Below, one piece after another: positions 44,303 to 52,454 of a stretch of 64,000 nt of DNA. The translations under genes were made by a program, and so were the position numbers. Numbering within the stretch: position 1 is the first letter of the stretch; each line of letters starts with the position of its first letter. The notes under the pieces were generated by a model. It had not been told where the DNA came from. It saw nothing but the letters and a program-made list of their open reading frames with translations, and ran no database searches. The stretch is from positions 1-64,000 of the forward strand of contig NZ_SNYO01000009.1 of the NCBI RefSeq assembly GCF_004363095.1. The letters are read 5' to 3'. The DNA comes from Actinomycetospora succinea. GTDB lineage: Bacteria; Actinomycetota; Actinomycetes; Mycobacteriales; Pseudonocardiaceae.

Positions 44303-46621
44303 TCAGGGGGAAGGACGGAGCTCGATGACGGCGTCGGCCTCGGCCTCGATCCGGGACCGGCTGTAGAGCAGCGGGAACGCCTCGCCCCGGCTCCAGGGCT
44401 CGAACAGGTCGGTGAGGTGCGGGTCGTCGAGGCGGCCCGACTGGCCGGGGGCGTTCATCGCCAGCGACGCGTTCCACTCGCCGACGTCGACGACGAGCCG
44501 GAACGTCGCGCCGGCGCTCTGCACGAAGTTCGGGCCGTAGGCGGTGTTGCCGACGGTGTCGCCGCTGCCCCCGCGCGGGGCGGGGCCGGCGGAGAGGCGC
44601 TCGGGGGCCACGCCGGTGAGCAGGTGGCGCAGCGGGTGGTGGGCGTGGGCGACGTGCAGCGAGCCCCACGCCCACGCGGCGCGGTCGGTCCCGAGCAGCT
44701 TCTCGACCTCGGCGACGGCGGCCGGCAGCGTCGTCGCGACGATCTCGGCGAGCTCGGCGTCGGGCCGGTCCGCGACCAGCTCGAGGTCGACCCGCGCGTC
44801 GGCGAGCAGGTCCTCGGCCGGCGAGATGCGGGTGGCCACGGCGTCCGCCTCCCCCGCGCCGACCAGCGGCGTCAGCGCACTGCGCAGCAGCGCCGGGCGC
44901 AGGTGGCGGCGGAACCACACCTCGAACAGGGCGGCCGCCGCCGAGTCGGGGGCCAGCACGGCGTCCCACCCGAGGAGCAGGTCGAGGCCGTCGACAGTGC
45001 TGTCGTCGGCGGACCCGGAGACGGCCCGGACCCGCTCGAGGATCCGCCGCGCCGGGACGGACAGGAAGTCGCTCTGGAGCGCGACCATGCTCTCCGGCGT
45101 CGCGTCGGTGGTCTCGGCGAGCACCTCGTCGAGGCGGTTCCGGCGCGACGGCGCGTACCAGTCGTAGGTGATGTGCCGGTCGCGCGGATAGTCCTCGGGG
45201 AGGTTGCACTCGTTGGCCGTGGCGAGGAAGCCCTGCGGGGGGTCGACACGGCCGGGCAGCTGGTCGGCGTCGTAGAACCCGGCCCACTCGTAGCGCCCGT
45301 CGCCGGGCACCGGCAGCGTCCCGTCCCAGTTGGGGCGGATCGGGGTCAGCCCGCCGGTCTGCCACGCGATCGTCCCTGAGGGGTCGGCGTAGACCTGGTT
45401 CTCCGGCGGCGCGCCCCAGCGGTTCATGGCGGCGGCGAACTGGTCCCAGTTCTGCGCGCGCATGTAGTCCATGGAGCCCAGGTAGGGCGCCATGCCCGGC
45501 TCGAGCCACGCCGCGCGGACCGCGTAGGCCCGCCGGCCGTCCTGGTGGACCACCGGCCCGTGGCGGGTGAACAGCAGCTCGGCGGTCACCGGGTCGCCGT
45601 CGCGGACCGCGATCGTCTCCTCGACGCGGCGCATCGACTCCCAGCCGCCGTCGTAGCGGTAGCGGGTGGGGTCGTCCGGGTCGGTCTCGTAGACGTAGAG
45701 GTCCTCCTGGTCGATCGCGAAGATCGTCAGGCCGAAGGCGATCCGGCCGTTGTGGCCGATCGAGATGCCGGGCAGCGCGGGCTCGCCGCCGCCGATGACG
45801 TCGAAGCCGGGCGCGGACAGGTGCGCGATGTAGCGCAGGCCGGGCAGGGCCGCGGCCGCGCGGTGCGGGTCGTTGGCCAGCAGCGGGCGCCCCGAGCGGG
45901 TCCGCGAGCCGGCGAGCACCCAGTTGTTGCTGCCCTCGGGCAGGACGTCGCCCTGCGGGTCGGCCTCGGTCGGCGGCCCGAAGACCGGCGCGGAGGTGGC
46001 GAGGTCGTAGATCCGCAGCACGTCGTCGGGGATCGCTGCGAGGTCGAGGCCCTCGGGGACCTCGAGCGGGCGCGCGGGCTCCCGGCGCCGGCGCAGCTCC
46101 TCGACGCCCTCGGGCAGGTCGCGCAGCGTCCGGGCCCGCGCCACCTCGTCGCGGACGTTGTAGAACAGGCCGTGGCTGCGGATGCGCGCCACGTCCTCGG
46201 GGTCCCAGAACGCGGGCTCGTAGCCGAGCCGGCGGAACTCCTCGGGCAGCAGGTCGGGGTCCTCGCGGGTCAGCGCGACGAAGGCGTTGACGCCCTCGAC
46301 GAACGCCGTGGACGCGCGCTTGGTGTCCGAGCCGTAGGCGAGCCACTCGGCGCGCATGTCGCCGCGGTAGAGGAACAGTCGCGCCGCCCGGTCGCGCTCG
46401 GCGTGCTCGGCGCCGAACACCTCGGCGAGCCGGCCCAGGCCGCGGCGCCGCCAGAAGTCGATCTGCCAGAGGCGGTCGCGGGCGGCGTTGAACCCCTGGA
46501 CCCGGAAGGCGTCGTAGGTGCTCGCCGCGTAGATGTGCGGCACGCCCCACCGGTCGACGATGATCTCTGCGGGGCCCGTGAGGCCCGGCAGCACGTGCGA
46601 GGTGCGTGTCGCTTCAGCCAC
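44303..46621 (-). CDS. penicillin acylase-family Ntn hydrolase
   Basis: 772-aa self-processing amidase precursor. The A-chain region (about 1-210) has DRWGVPHIYAASTYDAFRVQGF and a linker. The B chain begins at Ser231 in PEGSNNWVLAGSRTRSGRPLLANDPH, the N-terminal nucleophile. Later GHNGRIAFGLTIFAIDQEDLYV and the Asn-rich YDWYAPSRRNRLDEVL fit the family. No signal peptide is visible, which is unusual; the enzyme appears cytosolic. Start chosen at GTG 46621 because the next in-frame GTG (46669) lies in a large hairpin. Together with the adjacent imidase-like gene it may open N-acyl or gamma-glutamyl amides, but this is a guess. Same strand as purU, after a 103-base gap. Confidence 0.83.
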   Translation of the reverse strand: MAEATRTSHVLPGLTGPAEIIVDRWGVPHIYAASTYDAFRVQGFNAARDRLWQIDFWRRRGLGRLAEVFGAEHAERDRAARLFLYRGDMRAEWLAYGSDTKRASTAFVEGVNAFVALTREDPDLLPEEFRRLGYEPAFWDPEDVARIRSHGLFYNVRDEVARARTLRDLPEGVEELRRRREPARPLEVPEGLDLAAIPDDVLRIYDLATSAPVFGPPTEADPQGDVLPEGSNNWVLAGSRTRSGRPLLANDPHRAAAALPGLRYIAHLSAPGFDVIGGGEPALPGISIGHNGRIAFGLTIFAIDQEDLYVYETDPDDPTRYRYDGGWESMRRVEETIAVRDGDPVTAELLFTRHGPVVHQDGRRAYAVRAAWLEPGMAPYLGSMDYMRAQNWDQFAAAMNRWGAPPENQVYADPSGTIAWQTGGLTPIRPNWDGTLPVPGDGRYEWAGFYDADQLPGRVDPPQGFLATANECNLPEDYPRDRHITYDWYAPSRRNRLDEVLAETTDATPESMVALQSDFLSVPARRILERVRAVSGSADDSTVDGLDLLLGWDAVLAPDSAAAALFEVWFRRHLRPALLRSALTPLVGAGEADAVATRISPAEDLLADARVDLELVADRPDAELAEIVATTLPAAVAEVEKLLGTDRAAWAWGSLHVAHAHHPLRHLLTGVAPERLSAGPAPRGGSGDTVGNTAYGPNFVQSAGATFRLVVDVGEWNASLAMNAPGQSGRLDDPHLTDLFEPWSRGEAFPLLYSRSRIEAEADAVIELRPSP

Positions 46622-46636
46622 GCGGCGAGTGAACCA

Positions 46637-46677
46637 GGGCGGCCCATGGCCGCGTGGCCATGCGTGCACGGCCGCCC
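46637..46677. other. long GC-rich stem-loop between purU and the acylase gene
   Basis: Nested inverted repeats: outer arms GGGCGGCC (46637-46644) and GGCCGCCC (46670-46677), inner arms CATGGCC (46645-46651) and GGCCATG (46656-46662) around GCGT. No T-run follows on either strand, so it looks more like an RNA-processing or attenuating hairpin than an intrinsic terminator. Confidence 0.6.
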
Positions 46678-46724
46678 GGGCGGCCCGGGACTAGCCGTTC
46701 GGCCAGTCGGTCAGGCAGGGCGAC

Positions 46725-47603
46725 TCAGAAGACGATCGTCGAGTGCCCGTCCAGCAGCACCCGGTCCTCGCAGTGCCACGTCACGGCGCGGGCCAGCACG
46801 TTCCGCTCGACGTCCGCGCCGCGGCGCGTGATGTCGGCGACCCGGTCGCGGTGGGAGACGCGGGCGACGTCCTGCTCGATGATCGGGCCCTCGTCGAGGT
46901 CCTCGGTCACGTAGTGGGCCGTCGCCCCCACCAGCTTCACCCCGCGCGTCTTCGCCTGCTCGTACGGGCCGGCGCCGGCGAACGCGGGCAGGAAGGAGTG
47001 GTGGATGTTGATGGCCGGCACCCCGATGCGCTCGAGGAAGCCGCCGGTGAGCACCTGCATGTAGCGCGCGAGCACGACCAGGTCGACCCGGCCCTCGAGC
47101 AGCTCGGCCTGCTGCCGCTCCGCCTCCGGCTTGGTGTCCCTCGTGACCGGGATGTGCGCGTACGGCACGTCGAAGGAGGCGACCTCCTTCTGCAGGTCCG
47201 GGTGGTTGGACACCACCTGGACGACGTCGACCAGCAGCTCGCCGCGGCGCCACCGCCACAGCAGGTCGAGCAGGCAGTGGTCGTAGCGCGACACGAACAG
47301 CGCGACCCGGGTGGGCACCGACGCCGCCCGCATCCGGAACGACATCGCGAAGCGCTCGGCGACCTCCGCCGCGAACTCCTCCTCCAGCGCCGGGAGCCAC
47401 TGGGGCAGCTCGGGCATCCGGAAGACGATCCGCAGGAAGAAGCGCCCGCCGACGGGGTCGGTGGTCTGCTGGTCGGACTGGACGATGTTGGCCCCGCGCG
47501 CGTGCAGGAACCCGCTGATCGCCGCGACGATGCCCGGCCCGTCCTCGCAGGAGACGAGGAGACGCCCGACCTCGGGGTCCGGCAGGGTGCGGGTGGCGTC
47601 CAT
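46725..47603 (-). CDS. purU: formyltetrahydrofolate deformylase
   Basis: 292-aa enzyme hydrolysing 10-formyl-THF to formate and THF. An N-terminal ACT domain (CEDGPGIVAAISGFLHARGAN) precedes a formyltransferase-fold catalytic domain with ARYMQVLTGGFLERIG, INIHHSFLPAFAGAGPY (catalytic His and Asn) and HYVTEDLDEGPIIEQD (catalytic Asp). It lies two bases after a DAO-family demethylase-type gene. In methylamine- and glycine-betaine-degrading bacteria purU often accompanies demethylases, because it frees THF from the C1 load. Cytosolic. ATG at 47603. Confidence 0.95.
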   Translation of the reverse strand: MDATRTLPDPEVGRLLVSCEDGPGIVAAISGFLHARGANIVQSDQQTTDPVGGRFFLRIVFRMPELPQWLPALEEEFAAEVAERFAMSFRMRAASVPTRVALFVSRYDHCLLDLLWRWRRGELLVDVVQVVSNHPDLQKEVASFDVPYAHIPVTRDTKPEAERQQAELLEGRVDLVVLARYMQVLTGGFLERIGVPAINIHHSFLPAFAGAGPYEQAKTRGVKLVGATAHYVTEDLDEGPIIEQDVARVSHRDRVADITRRGADVERNVLARAVTWHCEDRVLLDGHSTIVF

Positions 47604-47605
47604 GA

Positions 47606-48940
47606 TCAGCTCCAGGGGAACGGCGAGTGGCTGGTCGGGTGGAGCTCACCCGCTTCGTAGCGACCGAAGCGGAAGGGCTCCAGCAGGTCCTGCGGCTCGC
47701 CGAGCAGCTCCTTGGCCACCAGCGCGCCCACACCGATCATCTTGTACCCGTGGTTCGAGTCGGCGATGACGTACGCGTTCCCGCGGAAGGAATCGAAGAC
47801 CGGGAAACTGTCCGGGGTGAACGCGCCGAGCCCGCCCGAGGGCTCCTTGCGGTAGACGTCGCGGCGCCCCTCGAAGCGCTTGTGGCACACGGCGAGCGCC
47901 GAGGTCCACATGCGCACGAAGTCCTCGCCGACGACGAACTCCGGGCTGTCGACGCCGTAGGGGTCGACGGCCACCATGTCGGCCGGGCGCCCGACCTGCT
48001 CCGGTGACGCCCCGCCCTGCACGCCGCCGAAGTGGAAGTCGGGCTTGTAGTAGATGCCCCAGATCCGGTCGGTGATCAGCTCGCCGTCGACGTCGTCGTA
48101 CAGCGGCGCGTCGGAGTCGACGTGGATGACCGGCGGGAACTCGCCGCGGTTGTCCATGAACTCGTTCGGGTCGATGCCGAGGATGCCCTCCTGCAGCGCC
48201 CAGTAGGTCCACATCGGGGCGTCCACCGTGCGCCCGTCGGGCATCCGCACCGGGACGGTCGACGGCAGCTCGAGCATCGACCACAGGTCGCGGACCCACG
48301 GCCCGACCGCGGCGACGACGTGCTCGCACGTGATCGTCCCGGCGTCGGTCTCGACGGCGCTGACCCGGTCGTCGGTGAACTGCAGGCCGGTGACGGTGAC
48401 GCCGGTGACGATCGAGGCGCCGGCCGCGCGCACCTTCTCCTCGAGCCCGCGCAGCGACGCGACGTTGTTGGCGTAGCCCCCGCGCTTCTCGTGGAGGATC
48501 ACCGAGATGCCGGGCGCCTGCCAGTCCGAGAACATCTCGCGCATGTAGTCGTGGCACGCGTCGACGCCCTCGACGAGCTCGGAGTCGTAGCCGATGGCCT
48601 GCTGCTCGGCGTGGATCTGCACCACGTCGGCGTGCATGGCCTCCGGCGCGGCCTGGACGTAGCCCACCCCGTGGTACGAGAAGGCCTCCGGGTCGGACTC
48701 CCAGACGTCGACCGAGTGCGCCATCAGCTTGCGCATCGCCGGCTGGAAGTAGTTGTTGCGGATCACGCCGCAGGCGACGCCCGACGCGCCCGCCCCGACG
48801 GCGGTCTTGTCGATCACCAGCACCTCGCTGCCGTCGCCGAGGCCGCGCTCGCGCAGCTCGGTGGCGAGGTGCCACGCCGTGGACAGCCCGTGGATGCCCG
48901 CGCCGATGATCAGGTACTGGGTCTGCGTGGGGACCATCAT
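47606..48940 (-). CDS. DAO-family FAD oxidoreductase (sarcosine/dimethylglycine oxidase-type)
   Basis: 444-aa flavoprotein. It has an N-terminal YLIIGAGIHGLSTAWHLATEL dinucleotide fold, the GASGVACGVIRNNYF loop and the C-terminal YVIADSNHGYKMIGVGALVAKELLGE. Relatives oxidise N-methyl groups of sarcosine, dimethylglycine or related amines. Two Met codons stand in tandem at 48940 and 48937; the first is used. It is divergent from an IclR regulator across a 25-bp palindrome and is followed by purU. This suggests a two-gene demethylation/C1-disposal operon under IclR control. It is distinct from the DAO gene at 39231 (little similarity beyond the fold), so the substrate is probably different. Confidence 0.82.
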   Translation of the reverse strand: MMVPTQTQYLIIGAGIHGLSTAWHLATELRERGLGDGSEVLVIDKTAVGAGASGVACGVIRNNYFQPAMRKLMAHSVDVWESDPEAFSYHGVGYVQAAPEAMHADVVQIHAEQQAIGYDSELVEGVDACHDYMREMFSDWQAPGISVILHEKRGGYANNVASLRGLEEKVRAAGASIVTGVTVTGLQFTDDRVSAVETDAGTITCEHVVAAVGPWVRDLWSMLELPSTVPVRMPDGRTVDAPMWTYWALQEGILGIDPNEFMDNRGEFPPVIHVDSDAPLYDDVDGELITDRIWGIYYKPDFHFGGVQGGASPEQVGRPADMVAVDPYGVDSPEFVVGEDFVRMWTSALAVCHKRFEGRRDVYRKEPSGGLGAFTPDSFPVFDSFRGNAYVIADSNHGYKMIGVGALVAKELLGEPQDLLEPFRFGRYEAGELHPTSHSPFPWS

Positions 48941-48957
48941 GCTCACCCGTTCCGCGC

Positions 48958-48982
48958 TACCATTGCCCTGAGGGCAACGGTA
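48958..48982. promoter_or_regulatory. 25-bp palindrome, candidate IclR operator
   Basis: TACC-A-TTGCCC-TGA-GGGCAA-C-GGTA: both arms pair except at the A/C position and the three-base centre. It stands between the divergent DAO (start 48940) and IclR (start 49008) genes, so one site can control both. Confidence 0.7.
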
Positions 48983-49007
48983 TTTCTCTCTGGGAGACGA
49001 AGTTAAC

Positions 49008-49757
49008 ATGGCGAGAACCGGCCGACCAGCAGATCGCCAGGTCGAATCCGTCCAGAAGGCCATCGCGGTCCTGGACGTCCTCGCCGCCGCCGGGGAGGAG
49101 CTCGGCACCAACGAGATCGCCCGCCGCACCGGCGTCAACGCGAGCACCGTGTCGCGCCTGCTCGCGACCCTCGTCGCCCCCGGGCTCGTGCAGTACCACC
49201 AGGCCAGCGGGCGCTACGGCCTGGGGATCCGCATCCTGCAGCTGGCCGGCGCGGCCCGGGAGACGCTCGACATCCGGCGGATCGCCCGGCCCTCGCTGGA
49301 GGACCTCGTGGCCGTCAGCGGCGAGACCGCGACGCTCTCGGTGCCCGGCGAGCACGACGTCATGACCCTCGACTTCGTGCAGAGCCCGCAGTCGGTGCGC
49401 AGCGTCGCCGAGGTCGGGCGCAACAGCGTGCGGCACGCGACCGCGGTCGGGAAGGTCTTCCTCGCCCACGGCGGCCGGGCGCCCGACGAGCTCACCCGCT
49501 TCACCGAGCACACCATCACCGACCACGACGTGCTCGAGCGCGAGATCGCGAGGATCCGGGAGCGCGGCTGGGCCGTCTCCCGGGCCGAGCGCGAGCCCGA
49601 CCTCGTCGGCGTGGCGGTCCCGGTGCTGGACGCCGACGGCGACCTCGTCGCGATCCTCGGCGTGCAGGGCCCGCGCGGGCGGCTCGACGAGGCGCGCGCC
49701 GAGGTCCTGGCCGGCACGCTCGGCGAGCACGCCCGCACGGTCGCGAGCGCGTTCTAG
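49008..49757 (+). CDS. IclR-family transcriptional regulator
   Basis: 249-aa IclR protein. The winged helix domain has VQKAIAVLDVLAAAGEELG and TNEIARRTGVNASTVSRLLATL. The effector domain has GRYGLGIRILQLAG, SVRHATAVGKVFLAHGG and PVLDADGDLVAILGVQGPRGR. The family's typical C-terminal Cys is absent. The ATG at 49008 lies 25 bases after the palindrome; GGGAGACG is the ribosome site. It very likely controls the divergent DAO-purU operon. It converges with the aminotransferase gene, with four bases between the stops. Confidence 0.9.
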   Translation: MARTGRPADRQVESVQKAIAVLDVLAAAGEELGTNEIARRTGVNASTVSRLLATLVAPGLVQYHQASGRYGLGIRILQLAGAARETLDIRRIARPSLEDLVAVSGETATLSVPGEHDVMTLDFVQSPQSVRSVAEVGRNSVRHATAVGKVFLAHGGRAPDELTRFTEHTITDHDVLEREIARIRERGWAVSRAEREPDLVGVAVPVLDADGDLVAILGVQGPRGRLDEARAEVLAGTLGEHARTVASAF

Positions 49758-49761
49758 GGGA

Positions 49762-50985
49762 TCAGCGCACCGCGGCCAGGCGCGCCCGCGACCACGGCTC
49801 GGCGGCGCTCTCCTCCTCGGCGACGAGCGCCTGGCGGTAGTACTGCTGGGCCGCCGCGACGCCCGCGCCGGCCTCGAGCGGCACGCCCGCGTCGAGCAGC
49901 GCCATCTCGGCCGCGGCGAGCGCGCTCAGGCAGGACACCTCGTTGACGTCGCCGAGGTGCCCGATGCGGAACACCTTGCCGGCCACCTTGCCCAGGCCGC
50001 CCCCGAAGGACGTCCGGTAGCGGTGGTACGCGATGCGGCACACCGCGGCCCCGTCGACCCCGGCCGGCACCCGCACGGCGGTCACCGTGTCCGAGTACCA
50101 GCGCGGCGACAGCGCGCACAGCTCCAGCCCCCACGCCTTGACGCCCTGCCGCACGCCCTCCCCCAGCCGGTGGTGCCGCGCGGCGACCTCGTCCATGCCC
50201 TCGTCGAGGAGCCGGTCGAGCGAGGCCCGCAGGCCGTGCAGCAGCGAGGTCGGCGGGGTGTAGGGGAAGTAGCCGACGTCGTTCGCGGCGATCATGTCGC
50301 GGAACGCGAAGTAGCACCGCTCCGTCGTCGTGCGCTCCGCGGCCGCGAGCGCCTTCTCGCTGACGCCGAGGATCGCGAGGCCCGCCGGGAGCATGAACCC
50401 CTTCTGGCTCCCGGCGACCGCGACGTCGACGCCCCAGTCGTCCTGGCGGAACTCGATCGACGCGATCGACGAGACGCCGTCGACGAAGAGCAGCGCGTCG
50501 GAGCCCGCGGCGTCCATCGCGCGCCGCACGGCCCGGACGTCGCTGGTCACGCCGGTGGCGGTCTCGTTGTGCGTCACGAAGACGGCCCTGATGGACGGGT
50601 CGGCGCGCAGGGCCTGCTCGAAGGCCTCGACCGGGACGCCCTCGCCCCACTCGACGTCGTGGGCGACGACGTCGAGACCCAGCCGCTGCGCCATGTCGGC
50701 CCAGAGGGTGGAGAAGTGGCCGTGGCGCGCCATGAGGACCCGGTCGCCGCGGGAGAGGCAGTTGCTGATGGCCGCCTCCCACGCCCCGGTGCCGGAACCC
50801 GGGTAGAGCAGCACGCGGCCCTCGCGGAGCCGGAGGACGCGGGTGAGGTCGCCCAGCAGCTCGAGGACGAAGTCCGGGAAGTCGGGCGCCCGGTGGTCCT
50901 CGGTCGGGACGTTCATCGCCCGGCGGACCACCTCGGGCACGGTGGTCGGGCCGGGGACGAAGAGGTGCGTCGTTCCGATCTTCAC
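49762..50985 (-). CDS. class V aminotransferase (serine/alanine-glyoxylate aminotransferase-like)
   Basis: 407-aa PLP enzyme of fold type I. FVPGPTTVPEVVRRAMNVPTEDHRAP opens the protein. The PLP site includes YPGSGTGAWEAAISN, VDGVSSIASIEF and the Schiff-base lysine in AGSQKGFMLPAGL; the GLGKVAGKVFRIGHLGDVNE stretch with the carboxylate-binding Arg is typical of SgaA/AGT enzymes. It converts glyoxylate to glycine using serine or alanine, which would fit downstream handling of glycine or sarcosine carbon or a serine cycle. The GTG at 50985 follows AGGAGGAACGGCC. It stands between the IclR gene and tmm on the minus strand, behind a strong hairpin. Confidence 0.88.
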   Translation of the reverse strand: MKIGTTHLFVPGPTTVPEVVRRAMNVPTEDHRAPDFPDFVLELLGDLTRVLRLREGRVLLYPGSGTGAWEAAISNCLSRGDRVLMARHGHFSTLWADMAQRLGLDVVAHDVEWGEGVPVEAFEQALRADPSIRAVFVTHNETATGVTSDVRAVRRAMDAAGSDALLFVDGVSSIASIEFRQDDWGVDVAVAGSQKGFMLPAGLAILGVSEKALAAAERTTTERCYFAFRDMIAANDVGYFPYTPPTSLLHGLRASLDRLLDEGMDEVAARHHRLGEGVRQGVKAWGLELCALSPRWYSDTVTAVRVPAGVDGAAVCRIAYHRYRTSFGGGLGKVAGKVFRIGHLGDVNEVSCLSALAAAEMALLDAGVPLEAGAGVAAAQQYYRQALVAEEESAAEPWSRARLAAVR

Positions 50986-51040
50986 GGCCGTTCCTCCTGA
51001 CGCGCGGCAGAGCGTCCCCACGACGCTAGGCCGCGGCCTC

Positions 51041-51080
51041 CTCCCCCACCTCCCCCGTCACGGGGAGAGGCCGGGGGGAG
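51041..51080 (-). terminator. GC-rich hairpin after tmm, probable terminator
   Basis: Inner arms CTCCCC (51050-51055) and GGGGAG (51062-51067), outer arms CTCCCCC (51041-51047) and GGGGGAG (51074-51080). It starts seven bases beyond the tmm stop. There is no T-tract, as is common for high-GC actinobacterial terminators. Confidence 0.55.
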
Positions 51081-51086
51081 CAGGCG

Positions 51087-52427
51087 TCACTCCTTCCCCA
51101 GGAACGTCGTCAGGGAGTCGTCGTGCGCCTCCCACCACGCGGTGTGGTGGATCGGGGCCTGCGTCCCGGTGCACGGCGAGGAGAAGCCGCGGTCGCGGTA
51201 GCCGATGATGCTCTCCTCCTTGTCGTGCTCCCACTTCTTGAAGTGGGCGCGGGTGAGGTCGAGGTCGAAGGCGGGATAGTCGGTGCCGGCCATGAGGTCG
51301 GCGATGTGGTCGGCCTGGAAGTCGATCTGGGCGAACGGGTCCGGCAGCGCGTCCTCGCGCGAGCGCCACTCCGCGACGTCCTTCGCCATGTCCTCGCGCG
51401 AGGGCAGGTCGACGCGGCCCAGCACGAAGTCGCGCGCCACCCACGCCTCCGCGTCGAAGAGCGTGAACGTGTAGAACTGGTCCTGCATGCTCAGGTACAT
51501 CATCTTCGGGTTGTCGATCCAGAAGACGCCCTTGTAGAGGTCCGGCGGGTACAGCACGTTCGCCGTCCGCAGCCGCAGGTCGGACGCGACGAACGGGAAG
51601 TGGTGCTGGTAGCCGGTGCACAGGATGATCGCGTCGACGTCCCGCGAGCTGCCGTCGCTGAAGTGCGCCGTCTTCCCCTCCACGCGCGAGAGCAGCGGGA
51701 CCTCGCTGATCCCCTCGGGCCACGGGAAGCCCATCGCGGCGCTGCGGTAGCTGATGGTCACGGTGTTCGCGCCGTACTTCTTGGCCTGCAGCGCGATGTC
51801 CTCGGCGGAGTAGCTCCCGCCCACGACCAGCAGGTCCTTGCCCGCGAACTCCTGCGCGTCACGGAAGTCGTGCGAGTGCAGGATGCGCCCCGGGAAGCGG
51901 TCGAAGCCCGGGAAGTCGGGCAGGTTGGGCACCGAGAAGTGCCCCGTGGCGACGATGACGTAGTCGAACTGCTCGACCCGCGAGGCGCCCTCGGCGAGCG
52001 CCTCAACGGTGACATCGAACGCGTCGCGCGCCGGGTCGTGCTCGATCCACCGCACGGCGGTGTCGAACTGCACGTGCCGGCGGACGTCGCTGTTCTCCGC
52101 GCGCCCCTTGATGTAGTCGAAGAGCACCTCGCGCGGCGGGAACGACGGGATCGGCGTCCCGAAGTGCTGTTCGAAGGGGTAGTCGGCGAACTCGAGGCAT
52201 TCCTTGGGCCCGTTCGACCACAGGTAGCGGTACATGCTGCCGTGGCACGGGTTGCCGTACTGGTCGAGGCCGCTGCGCCACGTGTAGTTCCACAGCCCGC
52301 CCCAGTCGCTCTGCTTCTCGAAGCAGACCAGCTCGGGCACGTCGGCGCCCGCCGCCCGGGCCTGCTCGAACGCGTGCAGCTGGGCCAGCCCGCTCGGGCC
52401 GGCGCCGACGATGGCTACCCGTGTCAT
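51087..52427 (-). CDS. tmm: trimethylamine monooxygenase (FMO-type)
   Basis: 446-aa class B flavin monooxygenase oxidising trimethylamine to trimethylamine N-oxide with NADPH and O2. Seen: AIVGAGPSGLAQLHAFE (FAD site), the long LVCFEKQSDWGGLWNYTWR and GSMYRYLWSNGPKECLEFADY stretches that I recognise from marine and Methylocella Tmm, the FMO signature FPGRILHSHDF, the NADPH site VVGGSYSAEDIALQ and CTGYQHHFPF. Length equals known Tmm proteins. The next upstream gene, 27 bases away, is the TMAO demethylase Tdm; the two encode consecutive steps. The ATG at 52427 follows AGGAGGACTGTCC. Other N-alkyl or S-substrates are possible side activities. An actinobacterial Tmm is noteworthy. Confidence 0.92.
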   Translation of the reverse strand: MTRVAIVGAGPSGLAQLHAFEQARAAGADVPELVCFEKQSDWGGLWNYTWRSGLDQYGNPCHGSMYRYLWSNGPKECLEFADYPFEQHFGTPIPSFPPREVLFDYIKGRAENSDVRRHVQFDTAVRWIEHDPARDAFDVTVEALAEGASRVEQFDYVIVATGHFSVPNLPDFPGFDRFPGRILHSHDFRDAQEFAGKDLLVVGGSYSAEDIALQAKKYGANTVTISYRSAAMGFPWPEGISEVPLLSRVEGKTAHFSDGSSRDVDAIILCTGYQHHFPFVASDLRLRTANVLYPPDLYKGVFWIDNPKMMYLSMQDQFYTFTLFDAEAWVARDFVLGRVDLPSREDMAKDVAEWRSREDALPDPFAQIDFQADHIADLMAGTDYPAFDLDLTRAHFKKWEHDKEESIIGYRDRGFSSPCTGTQAPIHHTAWWEAHDDSLTTFLGKE

Positions 52428-52454
52428 GGACAGTCCTCCTGTGGATGGGTGGCG

